DNA of 64,000 nt from Flaveria trinervia (GCA_025506515.1 JACCIX010001566.1:124001-188000); one strand, 5' to 3'; positions 1 to 13,429 are shown, counted from the first letter of the stretch. Numbers and translations: made by a program. The notes: generated by a model from the letters alone, not told the origin.

Positions 1-1090
1 ATAACATTTATAAAGAGTTAGTCAAATAAAACTTATCTTTATGATCCCTTAATAAAGTATATAAATATAGATCTATAGAAATTTTGAAGGTATTAGTTTG
101 CCTAACTTTAGGATCGTCACAAATAGGTTCTATTATTTCCTATCCATTTGCCTTAAGTATATAGCTTGTGGATTTTAAAATGAGATATTAGATCTAGGAA
201 AAGGAACCGACAACTTTGTGTATTACAATTGTGTTTTATTACGAGAATTCTTTTTTCATGTCAACTTAGGTTTTCTTCTAAAACCAAACTTGATTCCAAA
301 AATCCAACCTAACTTTCTTGGAATTTCATATTCCTTCACAATCTGAATCTCTAATTGTAACCATGCACAACACACATTTTTTCAATATCCTTTGGTCACT
401 GTTTCTTTCTTGAAAAGCAATAGAAAAACTCACAATTACTTTTTGGTCTCCCTTTGACTTTGAACACATAATCAACAAAAACAAAACCTAAAAATGTTTT
501 TAGTGCTTTTTGGGTTGTTTAGGAACACCAAGTCAATTTATAGTACTGGAACAATTTAAACACTAAATCAGTTTATTTGATCGTTTTTTTGTTAATGTCC
601 GAATGTTTTTCCCTTTGAATCAAATGGTCTAACTCTGTTATCTTCTGAATCGATTTTTGGTTATGATTGTGATTTCAAGAAAAAATTGACACGAAATTAG
701 ATTTGAGCCTTACATTTTGATACCAATTGCTGGCTTTTCTATTGAAATAACATTTGAAGATGAAGAGTTTACAATTTTGGTTCTTGACACACTAACCCCT
801 TAAAGTTCACAATCTACACAATGTACTCTAAATTTAACTTTAGACTAATTACCTGAATGACCCAACACTTTTATTATAACTTTGACTCGCAAAGTTTAAG
901 TTATTAATAGATTATTGTCAATGATGAAACTCGAGCCCTTAACCCATGGCTATATGCATTCATCAGATATGATAGTCATTTGATTGTTATAGTTCTTAAT
1001 TCAGACGTAATGTACCGATGCTCTTAGATCAAAAGGTGGACTGATTTAACACTCAAAAGTTGACTTAATTTAAGATATACTAATCAATCT
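1..1090. other. AT-rich intergenic sequence
   Basis: This stretch lies downstream of the minus-strand channel gene whose stop codon is at 1091-1093. I see no exon-like reading frame, repeat or structured RNA in it. It presumably holds the 3' untranslated region of that gene at its right edge, but no polyadenylation site can be placed with confidence. Confidence 0.5.
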
Positions 1091-4000
1091 TTAAACAGCA
1101 TATATACCAGTTCTATCCTCAGGACTACCTTCCTGAGTTCCAGCTTGACTTCCCCTACGTGAAGTCCTCTTTGTAGCAACTAAATAATGATCATCATCTT
1201 CTTCGTCAACAGCTATCAACTCAACCTCTCCCCCTTTAAAAACTGGATGTATATACGCGTCTTTCAAGTACGCTTTCAGATCCAGTTGTGGTTCGGTTGC
1301 CCTTTCCAGAGTATCTTTGATCATTGCATCCTGTAGTTCAATCAGTAATCTTTATATATAAAGGCTGGTTGTGTCTTTTTCACATGGGTATGGTGGTTAA
1401 AGATTTCTAACCTGTAATGGAAATTTCCTGAATGCAGATTCAAACCGCTTCTTGCAAAACCTGTGGAACCAGAAGGTTAAGATCGGGAGTACGAGTAGCG
1501 AAGGTGTTGAGTTTGTTGCCTCTTTTGTGCTCAACAATCCTAGCAATGTAAACTGTGAAATTATCAACCAACTAAAATACGCCGATGAACATCTGGCAAA
1601 ATGTTGCTGCACTCTCGTACTTCTGGTTGTATACGTTGATGACCTAACATCATATAAAAATAATAGAATCTAACCGTCAGTCACAATTTAACTTCATCAA
1701 GTAGGGGTGTACCTCTGGTTGTATACAACAGGCCTGTGTTTTAGTACGGGCGTGTGTGCTTTTTCAATATTTGGAAGTACGATTACCAAAACACATTGAC
1801 AGTCTGACACCATAAAACAAACCAGGGAACCATACTTTAGGGTGCAAAATTCAATTCCATTGAGTAGAGGTGGAAACATGGTCAAAACAGGTCAGATTGA
1901 TCCGCAAACACTTATCGGTTTCTTCTTCTTTTTTTTCTTAATAAGAAACTTAATGTGCTAATAATTGTTAGAATCACAAATTTATTACAATAATAATCTA
2001 AATCTTTGAATGATATTACTATATGAGACTTACAACTTCTGTAGACTACCCGTTTAGCTAAATTTATTAACTTGACCCGTTTTGAGATAAGATACAACTC
2101 AAAATGAACCATTAGTATTTAAATAGGCCAAAACTAACACCTATAATGTTACCTGATGACGGAAAACCAGATAGGCGAATGCAAAGAAGACAATTATGAA
2201 AGGTAGGAGTATAGGAGTGACCGTAGAGTACACAAGTCCAAGCAAGAAATACAATTGTAAACGAGGCTCCGTTATGGGCCAAAGCAATGAACCAGGATCC
2301 ATTGCCTCATCTCGGTCCTTTTCGGTTTTTACCAAGAAAATATTCTTCAAGTGATAAATAACTAATGGAACCACTCTCAAGATCTCTGCAGCAACACCAG
2401 CCCAACCATCAACCATAATGTATGTAATAAAAAACGTTGCTTTCATTGGAATTGACACACCAACGGTTTCTGGAATCCTGCAATCAAGAGCAAAATGATG
2501 TCAAAATCTATTTTAGCTTCTTTACTATGGATTGATTAGGGTTATGCCTTAACTCCAACAGGTCCAAATTTAAAATCTTAGCCTTTTAATCGAGTGGGTC
2601 ACTCCGGTTGAACGTCCCCAAGGTGTTACTTGGATGTTGTCAACCTCCTCTATCGACTTATCCAAACAAACTATAAACTATTGAGGTAATATCTTTTTAT
2701 CATATAATATTTAATGTTTTAATCATTTATAAAATTCATATAAGGGTTAGCCTGACAACCAAGTTTGAACCAACGTGTTATAAGAATTACTTGTTTGGCC
2801 CGTTACCCAACCAACCAATTTGTTTTGACCCATTATCCAACCCATCCAATACATTACCCAAATAACCCATTTTGACACTTACCCTCCCTACTTGCCAGTT
2901 TGACCCATTCCCAATCCACCCATACGAGACGTGACCCAGCTAGCGCATTTGGAACCTTGGCAATTTTGCCATCGCTACTACATATAGAGTTGTTAGAACC
3001 ACTGTTTTCACGACCGGTCGGGCTGGCCGGTCCGATCCGGTTCGACCGTCAGTCCGGAGGCCGGTCCAGTTCGCTACGATTCTTTTTTAGGGGTCGAACC
3101 GGTAGTCAGACCGGGAAACCGGACCGGTTTTTGAATATTATTTTTTTTTATTTTAATGTGTAAAAACAAGATGTTAAACCATAAATTAGTGTGTTTGATA
3201 TACAAATATATTTAAGTTTTATATATAACTATAAAATATATATATATATATCATATATAAATTTATTATATTTAACTACATATATAAATATAATTAAAAT
3301 ATAGTTAAATTCGGTCCAACCGATCCGACCACCAAACCAGTAAGGCGTCTGGTTCGACGTCCGGTCCGGTTCTGAAAACATTGGTTAGAACTGAAATGGC
3401 TAACAACATACTCGGATGGTGACTGTTTCAAGAATTCTTTAAGTTGCTGAAGAGCAGTTCCTGTAATGATACTTCCAAGAAACACGTTCACAAGCAAAAA
3501 AAGATGATATTTTCCAGCTGATCTCGCTTCCAAAGCCGAAACTGCAACATATCCTTCTATTTTAGACATTTCCATTAAAATCATTGGAAGAACAAGAAGA
3601 AAGATCTTCAACACCATTCCTGGAAGAAACCCTTGAATGAAAGACTTGACCGATCCTCTGCACCATGATCAAGAACTCAAGATTCATAAATAAAGGTTGG
3701 ATTTGATAAAAATGGTTTGAAGTTATAGAGTTTACTTATTGATGAGGGGTTTCAAGAAGGGAAGAACTTTTCCGATTGATTCAATGTTGGCTAAAGTTTG
3801 AACAATGGCAATTGGGACCATGAAACAGAAAGTAAGACCAAATAGAGCACCAGCCATGATCAATTTTCGCAAATTAAGTTCCACAAATGGTATGGCTAAG
3901 TTGTTCCAGTAAACATCTCGTGGTTCAGGAGCCCATTCTGTGAGCCAACGGGTCGGGTTCTTTGTTTGTTGTGTTTGAGCACAAACGGCTGCACCCCATC

Positions 4001-6861
4001 GTGATCTAAACGAAACAAATGCAGCTGGGACTACAGCTTTTGGGTCATCAATCACCCGCTCTCGTTCTGCTACTTCCTAGTTCACAATATTATTTAATGT
4101 AAAAATAATAACAGTTAAGAGATGACATAATGAGCGGTCATTGGAAATGGTCACAACAAACCACCTTACCATTCGATTTAAATTCTGTAGGGTGGGGTTT
4201 TATTGAAAAATATTGATGTGAGAACAATTAAAGATTGTAAGACTGTGAAGCTTACATATGGGTTGGGTATGGTAGGGTTTTACCATACGATTTAAATTCA
4301 ATTTTTTCATTTTCATCCACAGCCAATACGTTTAAAAAACGGTGATATTATAAACATGAGCACCAAACATCTGTGTTGTACACAGAGTCTTACATATGGT
4401 TGGATAGGAATCAAAATGAGATTCATTTGACCCACTAACACCTTTTTTGTAATTTTCTCAAACTATAAAAATAATTAAATGCATTGCATATGTTACAATA
4501 TTATAGTAATCATCCATTTCCTCATATAAAGCTATTAAGAAGCTTGTAAGCACTTTTGGCAACTTTTGACATGTTCAACTCAATTGACCCGTTATTTTTT
4601 GGGTAACTATTTTATTTAACCCGTTAAAGGTAAAATATAACCCATTTTGAGTTGCATTGATTGAAATTCTCACATCTGGTATATGCTTGATAATCAAATT
4701 ATGATGAAAAGAAATCTATAATCATTAATGATATGTACTCACTTCTTTGCTCAACTTCTCAATTTCTTCGGTATAGTAATCAATAGCATCAATCTTCTTA
4801 CCCCAAAGACCCCATAAACCTGTCTATACAGATAACTAAACATGAAACTATATTCAAAAGTTATAAACAATGAAAAATGAAGAAATACAGAATGCTTAGA
4901 CACAAACCTTCGTGGTTGGCCTTTTATTGGGTTTTCTCTCATGCTTATTGGTGTAGTAATAAGCCGATTTTGCAAATCTTTTTTCTGATCTACCATTTTT
5001 GCAAGCTTGTTTGCATTGTATACCACCTAAGATTCAAGAAATAGATAGATCTATATGCTAAATCTACATACCAATTCAAATATAAGTTTCATAATTGAGA
5101 AAATTGAAATTAAGAGCTAGTCACATCCAATTCATTAAATAAATAATAATGAAATCATCAAGCTTTCAGAAACCCTTATCAAATAATTCAACTTTCAAAA
5201 AACCATTAAATAATACCATCCAACTTTTGAAACAAACCTTATGTAAAAAATATTGATCAGGGTGATTAACACGGAAGAAATGGTCAACATGTTCACTAAC
5301 AGATTCATCAGGGTCCGAGGGGACATTTCTCACAAGAACCTACACAAGAAATAGAATAATCAAAACCCCAGTTATTCTTTTCAAGAAACACATATAAAAC
5401 TACACGAAACTTACAGTAAACTGATCTGGACGACGGATTTGAGAAGCTAGGAAATGTAGTCTCATGTCGGTTACAATTTTGTATTCCTTATAAAGAATAT
5501 AACATGTCCAAAATGAGAAGACATATGCCATTACTATATGTGCAATTAACCTGACAAAGGTAGCGTCAATATTTCAAATGCATGCAAAGTAAATCTTTCA
5601 TTCACAACCATTGGAATAAATACAATATACAATCCTTGTAAAATAGGAATAATGGATAGTAAATAAGATACTAATAAATGAAAAATATCTACCCAAATAT
5701 AACCCAATGATATAGCCTAATTCAAATAATTAACGACTAGGTGGGAAACCGGGTTTGTCGTTATTATAAGAATTGTCAGCAAGCAAGGTTGTGAAAACAC
5801 TGAATGTGTGGTTTTAACTTACTTCCTAGACGCAAGGCACTATCTCAAAGATACCCAAATAAAGTTTTCTCTATTTTTTTAATCAAATTAACATGCTTTC
5901 ATCCATAATCCTAGCTCCCAGTTTACAAGCAAACAAAAATCCAATACTTGAAAACTCCCATTTCCATGTGCTGACAAACTTAATTAAAGTAATAAATTAT
6001 ATGTTGTTGTGGAAATGATCATTTCTTGCAACACATCTACCCAAGATAAAAAAAACTTAAAGTTAATTACCTAAATCCAGAAAATAAATGAAAGCCAGTT
6101 ACCGAAAATGTGAAAGTTCCTTGACTATATAAATATTTTGTTTCAAAGTTTGTACCTTCTTATGAAGAGAATACTCTATATAACCCAGAAGGGAAATCCT
6201 AGAAAACTTGGTTAGCTGAAAAGCAAGTAGAGCAATAGAATATTGAAACTACTCAAGCTGAAAATACCAGACCTTTTTGATGCAGGCGGGACATTAGATA
6301 TTGAAAACTTGTCTATCTCACCGAATGTTAAATCTTTCATACTAAGGCTCATCGTGTTGAAATTTCCGCCTGTATAATTGACAGGTAACAACACACCAAA
6401 AGCAAGTAGAGCGATAGGAACAAATATTTTCAAGCTGCATGGAATTATCAGCATTGTTGAGTGAAAACTAGCAATGAAAATTGACTCAATAAGTATGTAG
6501 GATAAATGGTAAAGAAGTGAAACACTTAAGTCAAGAAAAGTACTAACCCGAGAAGATATATTCGAATGTACACAGCAGAATCAAGGCCAGCATGATCTAT
6601 AAGCTCAGGCTCTGGCATTCTTAAAGCAGCAGGCACCCAATTTAAGAATCTTAGATACATTCTAACATCTAAATTGACAAATTTCTTTACATAAGTTCCT
6701 GAAGTGCTCGGATTTTCCCGTATGCCTTTAAGATACCATTTCGGGAAGTATACCCGATCATTCATGGGTTGAAGACGTAAGATTGCAAACGCCACAAGAA
6801 ATAGTAATGCAGACAGACTGTTAATGGCAGCGGAAACGGTAATATCCGAAACAGTGGCCAT
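1091..6861 (-). CDS. OSCA1: OSCA/CSC1-like hyperosmolality-gated calcium-permeable channel
   Basis: Multi-pass membrane channel of the OSCA/TMEM63 (DUF221) family, which passes calcium in response to osmotic or mechanical stress. Coding exons read on the minus strand: 6548-6861, 6273-6434, 5415-5550, 5238-5339, 4908-5026, 4743-4823, 3736-4076, 3412-3657, 2153-2477, 1412-1643 and 1091-1330, all with GT-AG introns and matching phases. Family landmarks in order are MATVSDI at the N-terminus, NDRVYFPKWYLKG, PEPELIDHAGLDSAVY, RRPDQFT, VLVRNVP, FVSFRSRWGAAVCAQT, LTEWAPEPRDVYW, FITYIMVDGWAGVA and TEKDRDEAMDPGS, with an acidic tail ending GIYAV. The length would be about 766 residues, usual for the family. 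Three single bases seem to be missing: near 4960 in exon 5 and near 1596 and 1569 in exon 10. As printed, the frame breaks, so this is either a recent pseudogene or a sequence with base-calling errors. It belongs to the OSCA1 clade; the exact member cannot be told. Confidence 0.9.
3000..3383. mobile_element. hAT-type MITE inside an intron of the channel gene
   Basis: A 384-bp element starts CACTGTTTTCACGACCGG and ends with the imperfect inverse (CCGGTTCTGAAAACATTG). It is flanked by a perfect 8-bp duplication GTTAGAAC at 2992-2999 and 3384-3391. The 8-bp duplication and the CA-TG ends with a TTTTCA core are typical of non-autonomous hAT elements. The arms are rich in CCGGTCCGG-like words and the centre is TA-rich; there is no transposase frame. 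It sits in the 934-bp intron 2478-3411 and does not touch the splice sites. Confidence 0.88.
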
Positions 6862-8050
6862 TTTCTTTCTTCAAGACTAAATGCTACCTGCAATATTTTA
6901 ATAGGTAACGCATATGACATGAATTGAATAGAAGAGAATGATATATCTAGCCTTACGACTTGCAGTTTATTACAAAATAAACTTTTTAAAATGCTAGTAG
7001 AAGCATAAAGTATTCTAGAGAGCGCTCTAAGTAGCATATTTGTAATTTCATTGATTGGTAATGACAGATGATTAGGTAATCAATCTCAAAAACTCAAACC
7101 TTGATCTATGATAACCATCATACTTGAGTTTTCTTTTCTAATTGTTTTACACAAAAAAAAAGAAAGAAAGAACGAATTGCAACAGTGATAAGTTTCGAAC
7201 AGAAATTTATCAAGGACAGTAGTTATTACTGCATCTTTACTCCTGTAGTTTGTCAAAATCACCCTCCTTATTAGAGTGCAGTGTTCTTTTGGCATTACAC
7301 ATGAATGATTGCTAGTTTTGCAGAGAAAAGCCAATTAGTTTAGAATATGAATTGCTTGATGAAAAAAAATACGAAAAATGATCAATTAAACAAGACCATA
7401 AACGGGAAGACAAACACTAGGTAAAGATCATATTCTTGTTTCTGGAAACTGCATAAAGAGCCCTAAAACAGTTTTATTGATTTGATTTTCCTTTTAACAC
7501 AACAGTATTTGATCATCTATTGATGCACGTAGGGAATCAAAGAAAAAGATTAAGAAACATGAAAACTGAAAAAGAAAAACAGTCTCAGAAGTCAGAACAC
7601 ACCTTATTCAAATAACAAGAAAAACCTCAAATTCACAATGTTATCAAATAGTAATGGTCGTACTCCGAAAAAGACCTAAAAGCATAAGTACTGCATCTGA
7701 ACGTATATACAATCTTTATTGGTTTCTTGAAAAAGGTTTTATTGGGGTAAATCATAGATAGAATTAAAGCACGCACCGAACCTGGATTACAAACACTAAC
7801 CAAAAATCAGGTTGTAGTTTCCTAGAATTAAAGAAGTAATTACTTTGGACGCCATGCATAATCATCCATCAAATGCACTAATTAATACACACAACGTGGA
7901 AATCAAGAAACAGAAAGAAGAATATGATTACCAGAATCATAAAGAAGAATACTCCCAGATTTCAGATTGATTGATTGATTGATCGGTGGGAAAGGATTTC
8001 CAAATAATCAAAATCTTGAAAGACCAAAGATGAAGAAGAGTTGAGTTTAC

Positions 8051-8200
8051 CTTTTCCGTCGGCAATATATAAAAATAAAAGAGGGATGAATGCAATGCAA
8101 TGCAATGGTGTTGGGATGATGGTGAAAGACAGCGTACGCTGAGAAGACAAAGGACGGCAGCCGGCAGCAATCGGGCGGAACACGACGAGTGTCCCAGAAA
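8051..8200 (-). other. Probable 5' leader exon of the CSC1-like gene
   Basis: A splice donor (AAAAG|GTAAAC on the minus strand) lies at 8050/8051, and an acceptor (TTGCAG) at 6888-6889 sits 26 bases upstream of the ATG at 6861. This implies a leader intron of about 1.16 kb. The exon contains a triple ATGCA-type repeat near 8087-8107. The right boundary is a guess; an alternative donor near 7930 could add another leader exon. The start at 6861 is chosen because MATVSDI is the conserved family N-terminus. Confidence 0.45.
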
Positions 8201-9186
8201 GATGTTGTTACATTAACCGTCGCCTAGGTATTATTTTCTATATTTTAACATTTCCTTAAGCCACTATTAATTTTATTATATTTGAAGAGGTTTCTTCATT
8301 TTATCATATCATTTTAAACCCATACAAAACGAGAAAAACAGTAACATTTATCCCTAATTCTTTATGTTTTTTTCTTGATTTTATATGTCGGTATTGTAAA
8401 ATACGTTCTTAATATCTGCTTATTTGGCTTAACTTACACTTCATATATTGTAAAGCACGAAGAAGTATCTTTTTATGCATAGTCTTTGTTTTCTTTTATT
8501 GAGTTTCACGTGAATAACTAAATAAACTAATAACTTTCTTGGTCATAACACCCCTTTTAATATCCCAACTCTTGTTTTCTTTTTCAACAAGAACTTACAA
8601 AATTAGTATTGTGGTATTAGAAGATATCTTCGTGATAAAGCGGTGTGTTTTATAATTAAAGAGTGTGGTTTAAATCGTAAAGGGTGCACATGTTAATTAT
8701 TATAGGAGTAAAATATGTTTAAAGTAGATAAAGTGTGTGTAAATGTTCAATATACATAGCTAGTAATGCAACATGCAAGTTTTATTTGACTTGTGTTATT
8801 TTACAGACTTATTCAGGTTATTGTATAAAAAAAACTAATTATATTTTAAAAGATAATGTAATTAGGTAACCGGTTTTCATATATCAGGTTAACATACTAA
8901 ATTTTATGATGAGATTACTTATCTTACATCATTTTCTTTTTGAAACTTTAACATGTCAGGATCAACACAATAACACAACTGATCTTGTGAGGAGAATGCG
9001 GAATGTAATCGCTCACAGTAAGAAGATAAAGTAGAATCAAACGCACATGAACACAATTGTAAATAATTTTAAAGTATATTGCTCTTTGATTTTGGAATGA
9101 TTACAATACGTATGAAAATCAAGAAAATGACCAAAGCTACTTAATTACAAAACAAAACTTCTATATATACTACTACAAGAGTGGCA
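8201..9186. other. Intergenic, no recognised feature
   Basis: AT-rich sequence between the channel gene promoter side and the first retroelement fragments. I see no reading frame or repeat that I can support. The part next to 8200 should contain the channel gene promoter, but I cannot point to a convincing TATA box. Confidence 0.5.
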
Positions 9187-9625
9187 AAACCACTCAAGGT
9201 GATGCACCCGCATTACAACCTATCCTTGAAGAGGTAGAAACTAAAACTCCAAGTAATACGAGTGATAAGCAAAAGCAACCTGTTGTTATTGAAGAACCGG
9301 CCAAGAAATACGTTTGACCACCACCTTATGTTCCACCACCTCCATATCCAGGTCGTTTGAGACATCAAAGAATGGAGGCACAATACGGCAAATTCCTTAG
9401 GTTGTTCAAGCAACTCCATATCAATACACACTTAGTGACATCAAAAGCAACAAAGCATCATTACAAACCATAAAGCACAAAGTAGGTCAAATAGCACAAC
9501 AGTTATTTGAAAGACCTCAAGGAGCTTTGCCCAGCAACACTGTAACAAACCCTAATGCTCAAGTCAAAGCCATTTCTTTGGAACCTCTCCTCATTTCTTC
9601 GATTAGATTTCCGGATGTACTCATC
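9187..9625 (+). mobile_element. Degenerate Athila/Tat-like gypsy gag fragments, rearranged
   Basis: Two short plus-strand coding pieces are visible. The first (about 9187-9445) reads PPYPGRLRHQRMEAQYGKF then LFKQLHIN, the region before protease in Athila/Tat-like gypsy elements, with an in-frame TGA. The second (about 9445-9590) reads VGQIAQQLFERPQGALPSNT then NPNAQVKAISL, the gag C-terminus of the same group. In a normal element the second piece precedes the first, so the order here is swapped. No LTRs or other domains are seen. Confidence 0.6.
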
Positions 9626-9629
9626 TGTG

Positions 9630-12600
9630 GCTTGTGTGGTTAACAACAACTGCTGCAATAAGTCTTCTATTGACGACTTTTATGATCAGTGTAGATAACG
9701 CACTTAGTCCCATACAGATAATGTCTCCATATCTTAAGGGCAAACACCACTGCGCCTAATTCCAGGTCGTGTGTCGTATAATTCTTTTCGTGAACCTTAA
9801 GTTGACATGAGGCGTAAGGAATCACCTTATCCTTTTGCATCAATACACAACCTACGCCTTGATGTGATACATCACTGAACAAAACAAAATCATTTGATAC
9901 ATCAGGGAGGGTTAATATCGGTGCATTACATAATCTTTCCTTCAACATCTTAAATGCCTCTTCTTGCTCATATCCCCGATTGAACTTCTTATCCTTCTGT
10001 GTTAACATCATCAATGGTTGAGCGATCTTAGAGAAGTTTGCAATGAATCCTCGATAGTAACCAGCCAATCCTAAAAATTGTCGTATCTCTGAAGGCATCT
10101 TAGGAGCGTCCCACTTTTTAACTGCTTCCATCTTTCCGGGATCAACATGGATTCCTTTCTCATTAACCACGTGTCCTAAGAACTTCACTTCTCACAACCA
10201 AAAGTTCACACTTTGAAAACTTGGCGTAAAGTTTTTCTTCCATTAGTAATTTGAGAATCGCTCGGAGGTGTTGTTCATGGTCTTCCTTCGATCTAGAATA
10301 GATGAGAATATCATCTATAAACACGATTACAAACTTGTCCATGTAGGTTCTGCATACCGGTTCATTAGATCCATGAACGTTGCTGGAGCATTGGTCAGCC
10401 CAAATAGCATGACTAAGAACTCGTAATGCCCATATCGAGTTCTAAATGTTGTTTTTGGTATATCCTCCTCATGAACCCGATTTGATGATAACCCAATTGA
10501 AGATCAATTTTAGAGAAATACGAAGCTCCCTGTAATTGATCAAATAAATCATCGATCCTGGGAAGTTGATATTGATTTTTCACAGTCAACTTATTCAACT
10601 CATGATAGTCTATGCACATTCACAACGTTCCATCCTTTTACTTGACAAATAGTATCGGTGCTTCCCATGGCGAGTGACTTGGTCGTATGAAAACCTTATT
10701 TAGGAACTCTTGTAGTTGACTCGATAGTTCTTGCATCTCCGATGGTGCTAACTGATATGGCTTCTTTACTATAGGTGTCGGTCCAGGAACCAAGTCTATA
10801 CAAAATTCTACTTGTCGAGGAGGGGGCAAACCGGACAAATCGTCAGGGAATACTCACGGAAAGTCTCGCACCACCGGGATGTCTTCCGTTTCCCTTCCTT
10901 GGATTTCTTTTCTACTACATGTGCTATGAACACATAGCATTGATTTCACAGGCATCAGAGAGCCTTTGTACAAGAGATAATCTTTTGACTTCTTCCGGTT
11001 GTTCTCCTTGGATCTTGAGTACATCGCCATTAGGCATAGGGATTTGCACCACCTTCTCTCGGCAAACAATTTTGGCTCCACACTTTGCTAACCAATCCAT
11101 TCCCACTACTATATCAAAACTTCTCAGTTCAAAAGGTATTAAAGCTATGTCAAAGGCATGGTCCTCTAATGTAATCGTACACAACTTTCATAAATTTACC
11201 ATTTGCCATTTCTACCGAATAGCTAGTCTTTAAACAACTAGGGTTCATACCAAGTAGAGATGCAAATTCAGAGGACACAAAACTATTGTGTTCCTTGGTA
11301 TCAAATAATACAGATGCAAAGTGATTATTAAGGAGATACATACCCATAACAACGTTGGGTCTTGACGGGCGTCGTTTTCACCAATCATAAACACACATCC
11401 TCGGGCAGCGTTTCCTTGATTTCCTTGACCTTGATTACCAGCTATATGTTGCCATCATTTGGTTTTGGTTATTCCCTTGTTGACCCAGTGCCCGATTCAG
11501 TCTGGGGAACACATTCCAATAATGGTCGGGGCTTCCACACTCATAGCAAACCCTGACGTTTCTAGCTGGGTTGATTGCATTAATCGGTGCAACCAAATTG
11601 GGTGCTACCCTACAATCTTTTGCAAAATGCCCTGGGCACCTACAATTCATTCATACCCGGCATGACGCCGCTGGCGGATGATGATAGTTAATTTCTCACA
11701 CTTAGGATGTGGCCTAACATAGTCCTTTCTCCCTTGTTTCACCGCCATGAAGCTTTTTGTCACCTTTGCCTTTTTATCAATCCTTCCCCCTACTTGTCTG
11801 CTCGACTCCCTAATATCCCTTCTTTTCTTGCCAGATTTTCCTAGTACTCTAGTTCTTATCATTTCATTAGTTAGAGTGCCCGCCTTCAAAATTGCACTTT
11901 ATAGAGTTGGGGGTGCTGCAACACTCACCAGACCATGTATTTGAGGTACTAAACCCCAGATGTAACGATCAATTGGCTTTGATTCAGGTGTCACCAGGTG
12001 TGGCACCAACCTCGCCAACTCATGAAACCGGTTGGTGTAAGCAGCATGACCCGACCCTACCATCGAATGATTCCAGAACTTGTGTTCCAACTTTTGCATT
12101 TCGTTCATTGGATAATATTATTCAATTTCCAAAGCCTTAAATTCCATCCAAGTCATGGCCATTGCTGCCTCCCTACCTCGAACCTGCACTTGGGTGTTCC
12201 ACCACGTTAATGCTTTCCCTACCAATGAACAAGTAGCATATTTCACCTTCTAATTTTTAGCACACTTGCTGACGTCCATCACAGATTCCATCTTCTCAAT
12301 CCAACGGATCAAGGCAATGGCTCTACCTTTTCCATCAAACTCCTTCGGTTTACAAGTCATGAACTCCTTGTAAGTACAACCAACCCTTCCTCCAATACCA
12401 TTCCCTTTCGTGTTACCATTACCATTCATGTTACCCATTTCACCTCCTTCCCATTGTTATCTCCACCCCTCGTCTCCATGCCCGTTTTCGTCATTCTCCT
12501 CATGACCACCATTTTCATCATTATGTCCGTCGCCATCATTACCACCCCCATTATTGTGGTTCATGATGTTGTCACTCACCTGTGCCACTATGGTTGGGAT

Positions 12601-12770
12601 GGGTATTGCCAGTTTTTTTAGCTATCATGGAGTCGATATCCGGGTTCTGGCTCACTGATTATTACCACCCTACCCACCTTCATTTCCTCCTATACCTCTT
12701 CTTCTACCTCTTCCTCTTGGGGCACCACCACACGACTAACACTACTGGTAACCCTTCTATGCCACATCTT
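9630..12770 (-). mobile_element. Degenerate Tekay-type gypsy fragment (gag, PR, RT, RNase H)
   Basis: Minus-strand remnant without LTRs. From right to left: a gag N-terminal Asn/Gly/Asp-rich stretch (about 12770-12440), gag core with GCTYKEF and RWIEKMES (12438-12250), gag with HELARLVPHLVTPE (12108-11899), a zinc-knuckle region (CRCPGHFAKDC, CYECGSPDHY; 11650-11435), protease (11347-10924), RT with MCIDYHELNKLT and RIDDLFDQLQGA (10619-10413), and RT/RNase H from KFLGHVVNEKGIHVD to YTDHKS (10188-9667). The protease active site, LFDSGA in relatives, is changed to LFDTKE, and frames break repeatedly. RNase H stops abruptly next to the Athila-like fragment, and integrase is missing. It cannot encode an active element. 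Confidence 0.82.
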
Positions 12771-13030
12771 TCTAATCAACATAAACAATACATAAGTTTC
12801 AGCAATATCAAATGTCATCATAGTTCAGTGAGTCTTATAAGCATATAATTGCAAACATATATTCCACAACGTAATACCACAAACAAAAACATAATATTAA
12901 TATAAAGTCTCATTCTCAAAATTCATAATGTCTCAATGTGATAATCGATAGAGTAATATCCCAAAAACATGCAAAACCCATTGTCCAACAATGTCTAAAA
13001 ATGGAATACAAAATAGCAAAAATAAATCCC
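12771..13030. other. Unassigned spacer
   Basis: AT-rich sequence between the start of the degenerate gag on its left and the stop codon of the interrupted accessory ORF on its right. I see no further coding or repeat structure. Confidence 0.4.
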
Positions 13031-13429
13031 CTAAATCTTCAAGTCTCCACCAATGCTCATGCGATATAAATCCTGTTCGTCATCACTGCTAGAGGAGCTA
13101 GAAGGGCTCGGGGCCAGGTCGGGGTGGTCACCTTACAAACTAGCTTCATTAGCCGACACTTAGAAACTTATACGAGTGGCCAAAAACACTCTCTTTCTAG
13201 CCGTCCTTAGTAGCACTGGTCCTACGCCATTTTCCTGGTATGGTCCTCTAAACTCGTTATCTTCTTATCTTTCTCTATCAAACTCCGACACAACTCATCA
13301 ATCAAATTAATCTTCTTAAGCAGCTTTCTCATTAATGTGTTAACCCTATGCTCTAAAGTACTCATGGTGGGAGAAAATGATGCAGACTCAGGTTGCGGTC
13401 AAGGCTCTGGAGTAGTATGTAAAACGTCA
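13031..13429 (-). pseudogene. Interrupted retroelement-type accessory ORF, C-terminal part
   Basis: Third piece of a minus-strand ORF whose upstream parts lie at 33728-33334 and 32201-31266. It is separated from them by element D. Joining 31266 to 13429 and dropping one copy of the 5-bp duplication keeps the frame across the site (FREAD to VLHTTPEP). It contains a likely coiled-coil region starting MSTLEHRVN at 13365 and running to TRKMA, a stop at 13222-13224 that another frame reads past, and an acidic Ser-rich tail ending DDEQDLYRMSIGGDLKI with a stop at 13031-13033. One TGA is also present. Function unknown; see the piece at 33334-33728. Confidence 0.6.

Noticed and set aside
3294..3617. 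Extension of the channel exon leftwards past 3412 into the MITE
   Set aside because: A donor GTATGT at 3411 and the phase of the next exon restore the family sequence SPSEIPETVGV; the extension is intron.
10775..11233. Plus-strand frame of 152 codons
   Set aside because: It lies opposite protease/RT coding of the minus-strand Tekay fragment; a shadow frame.
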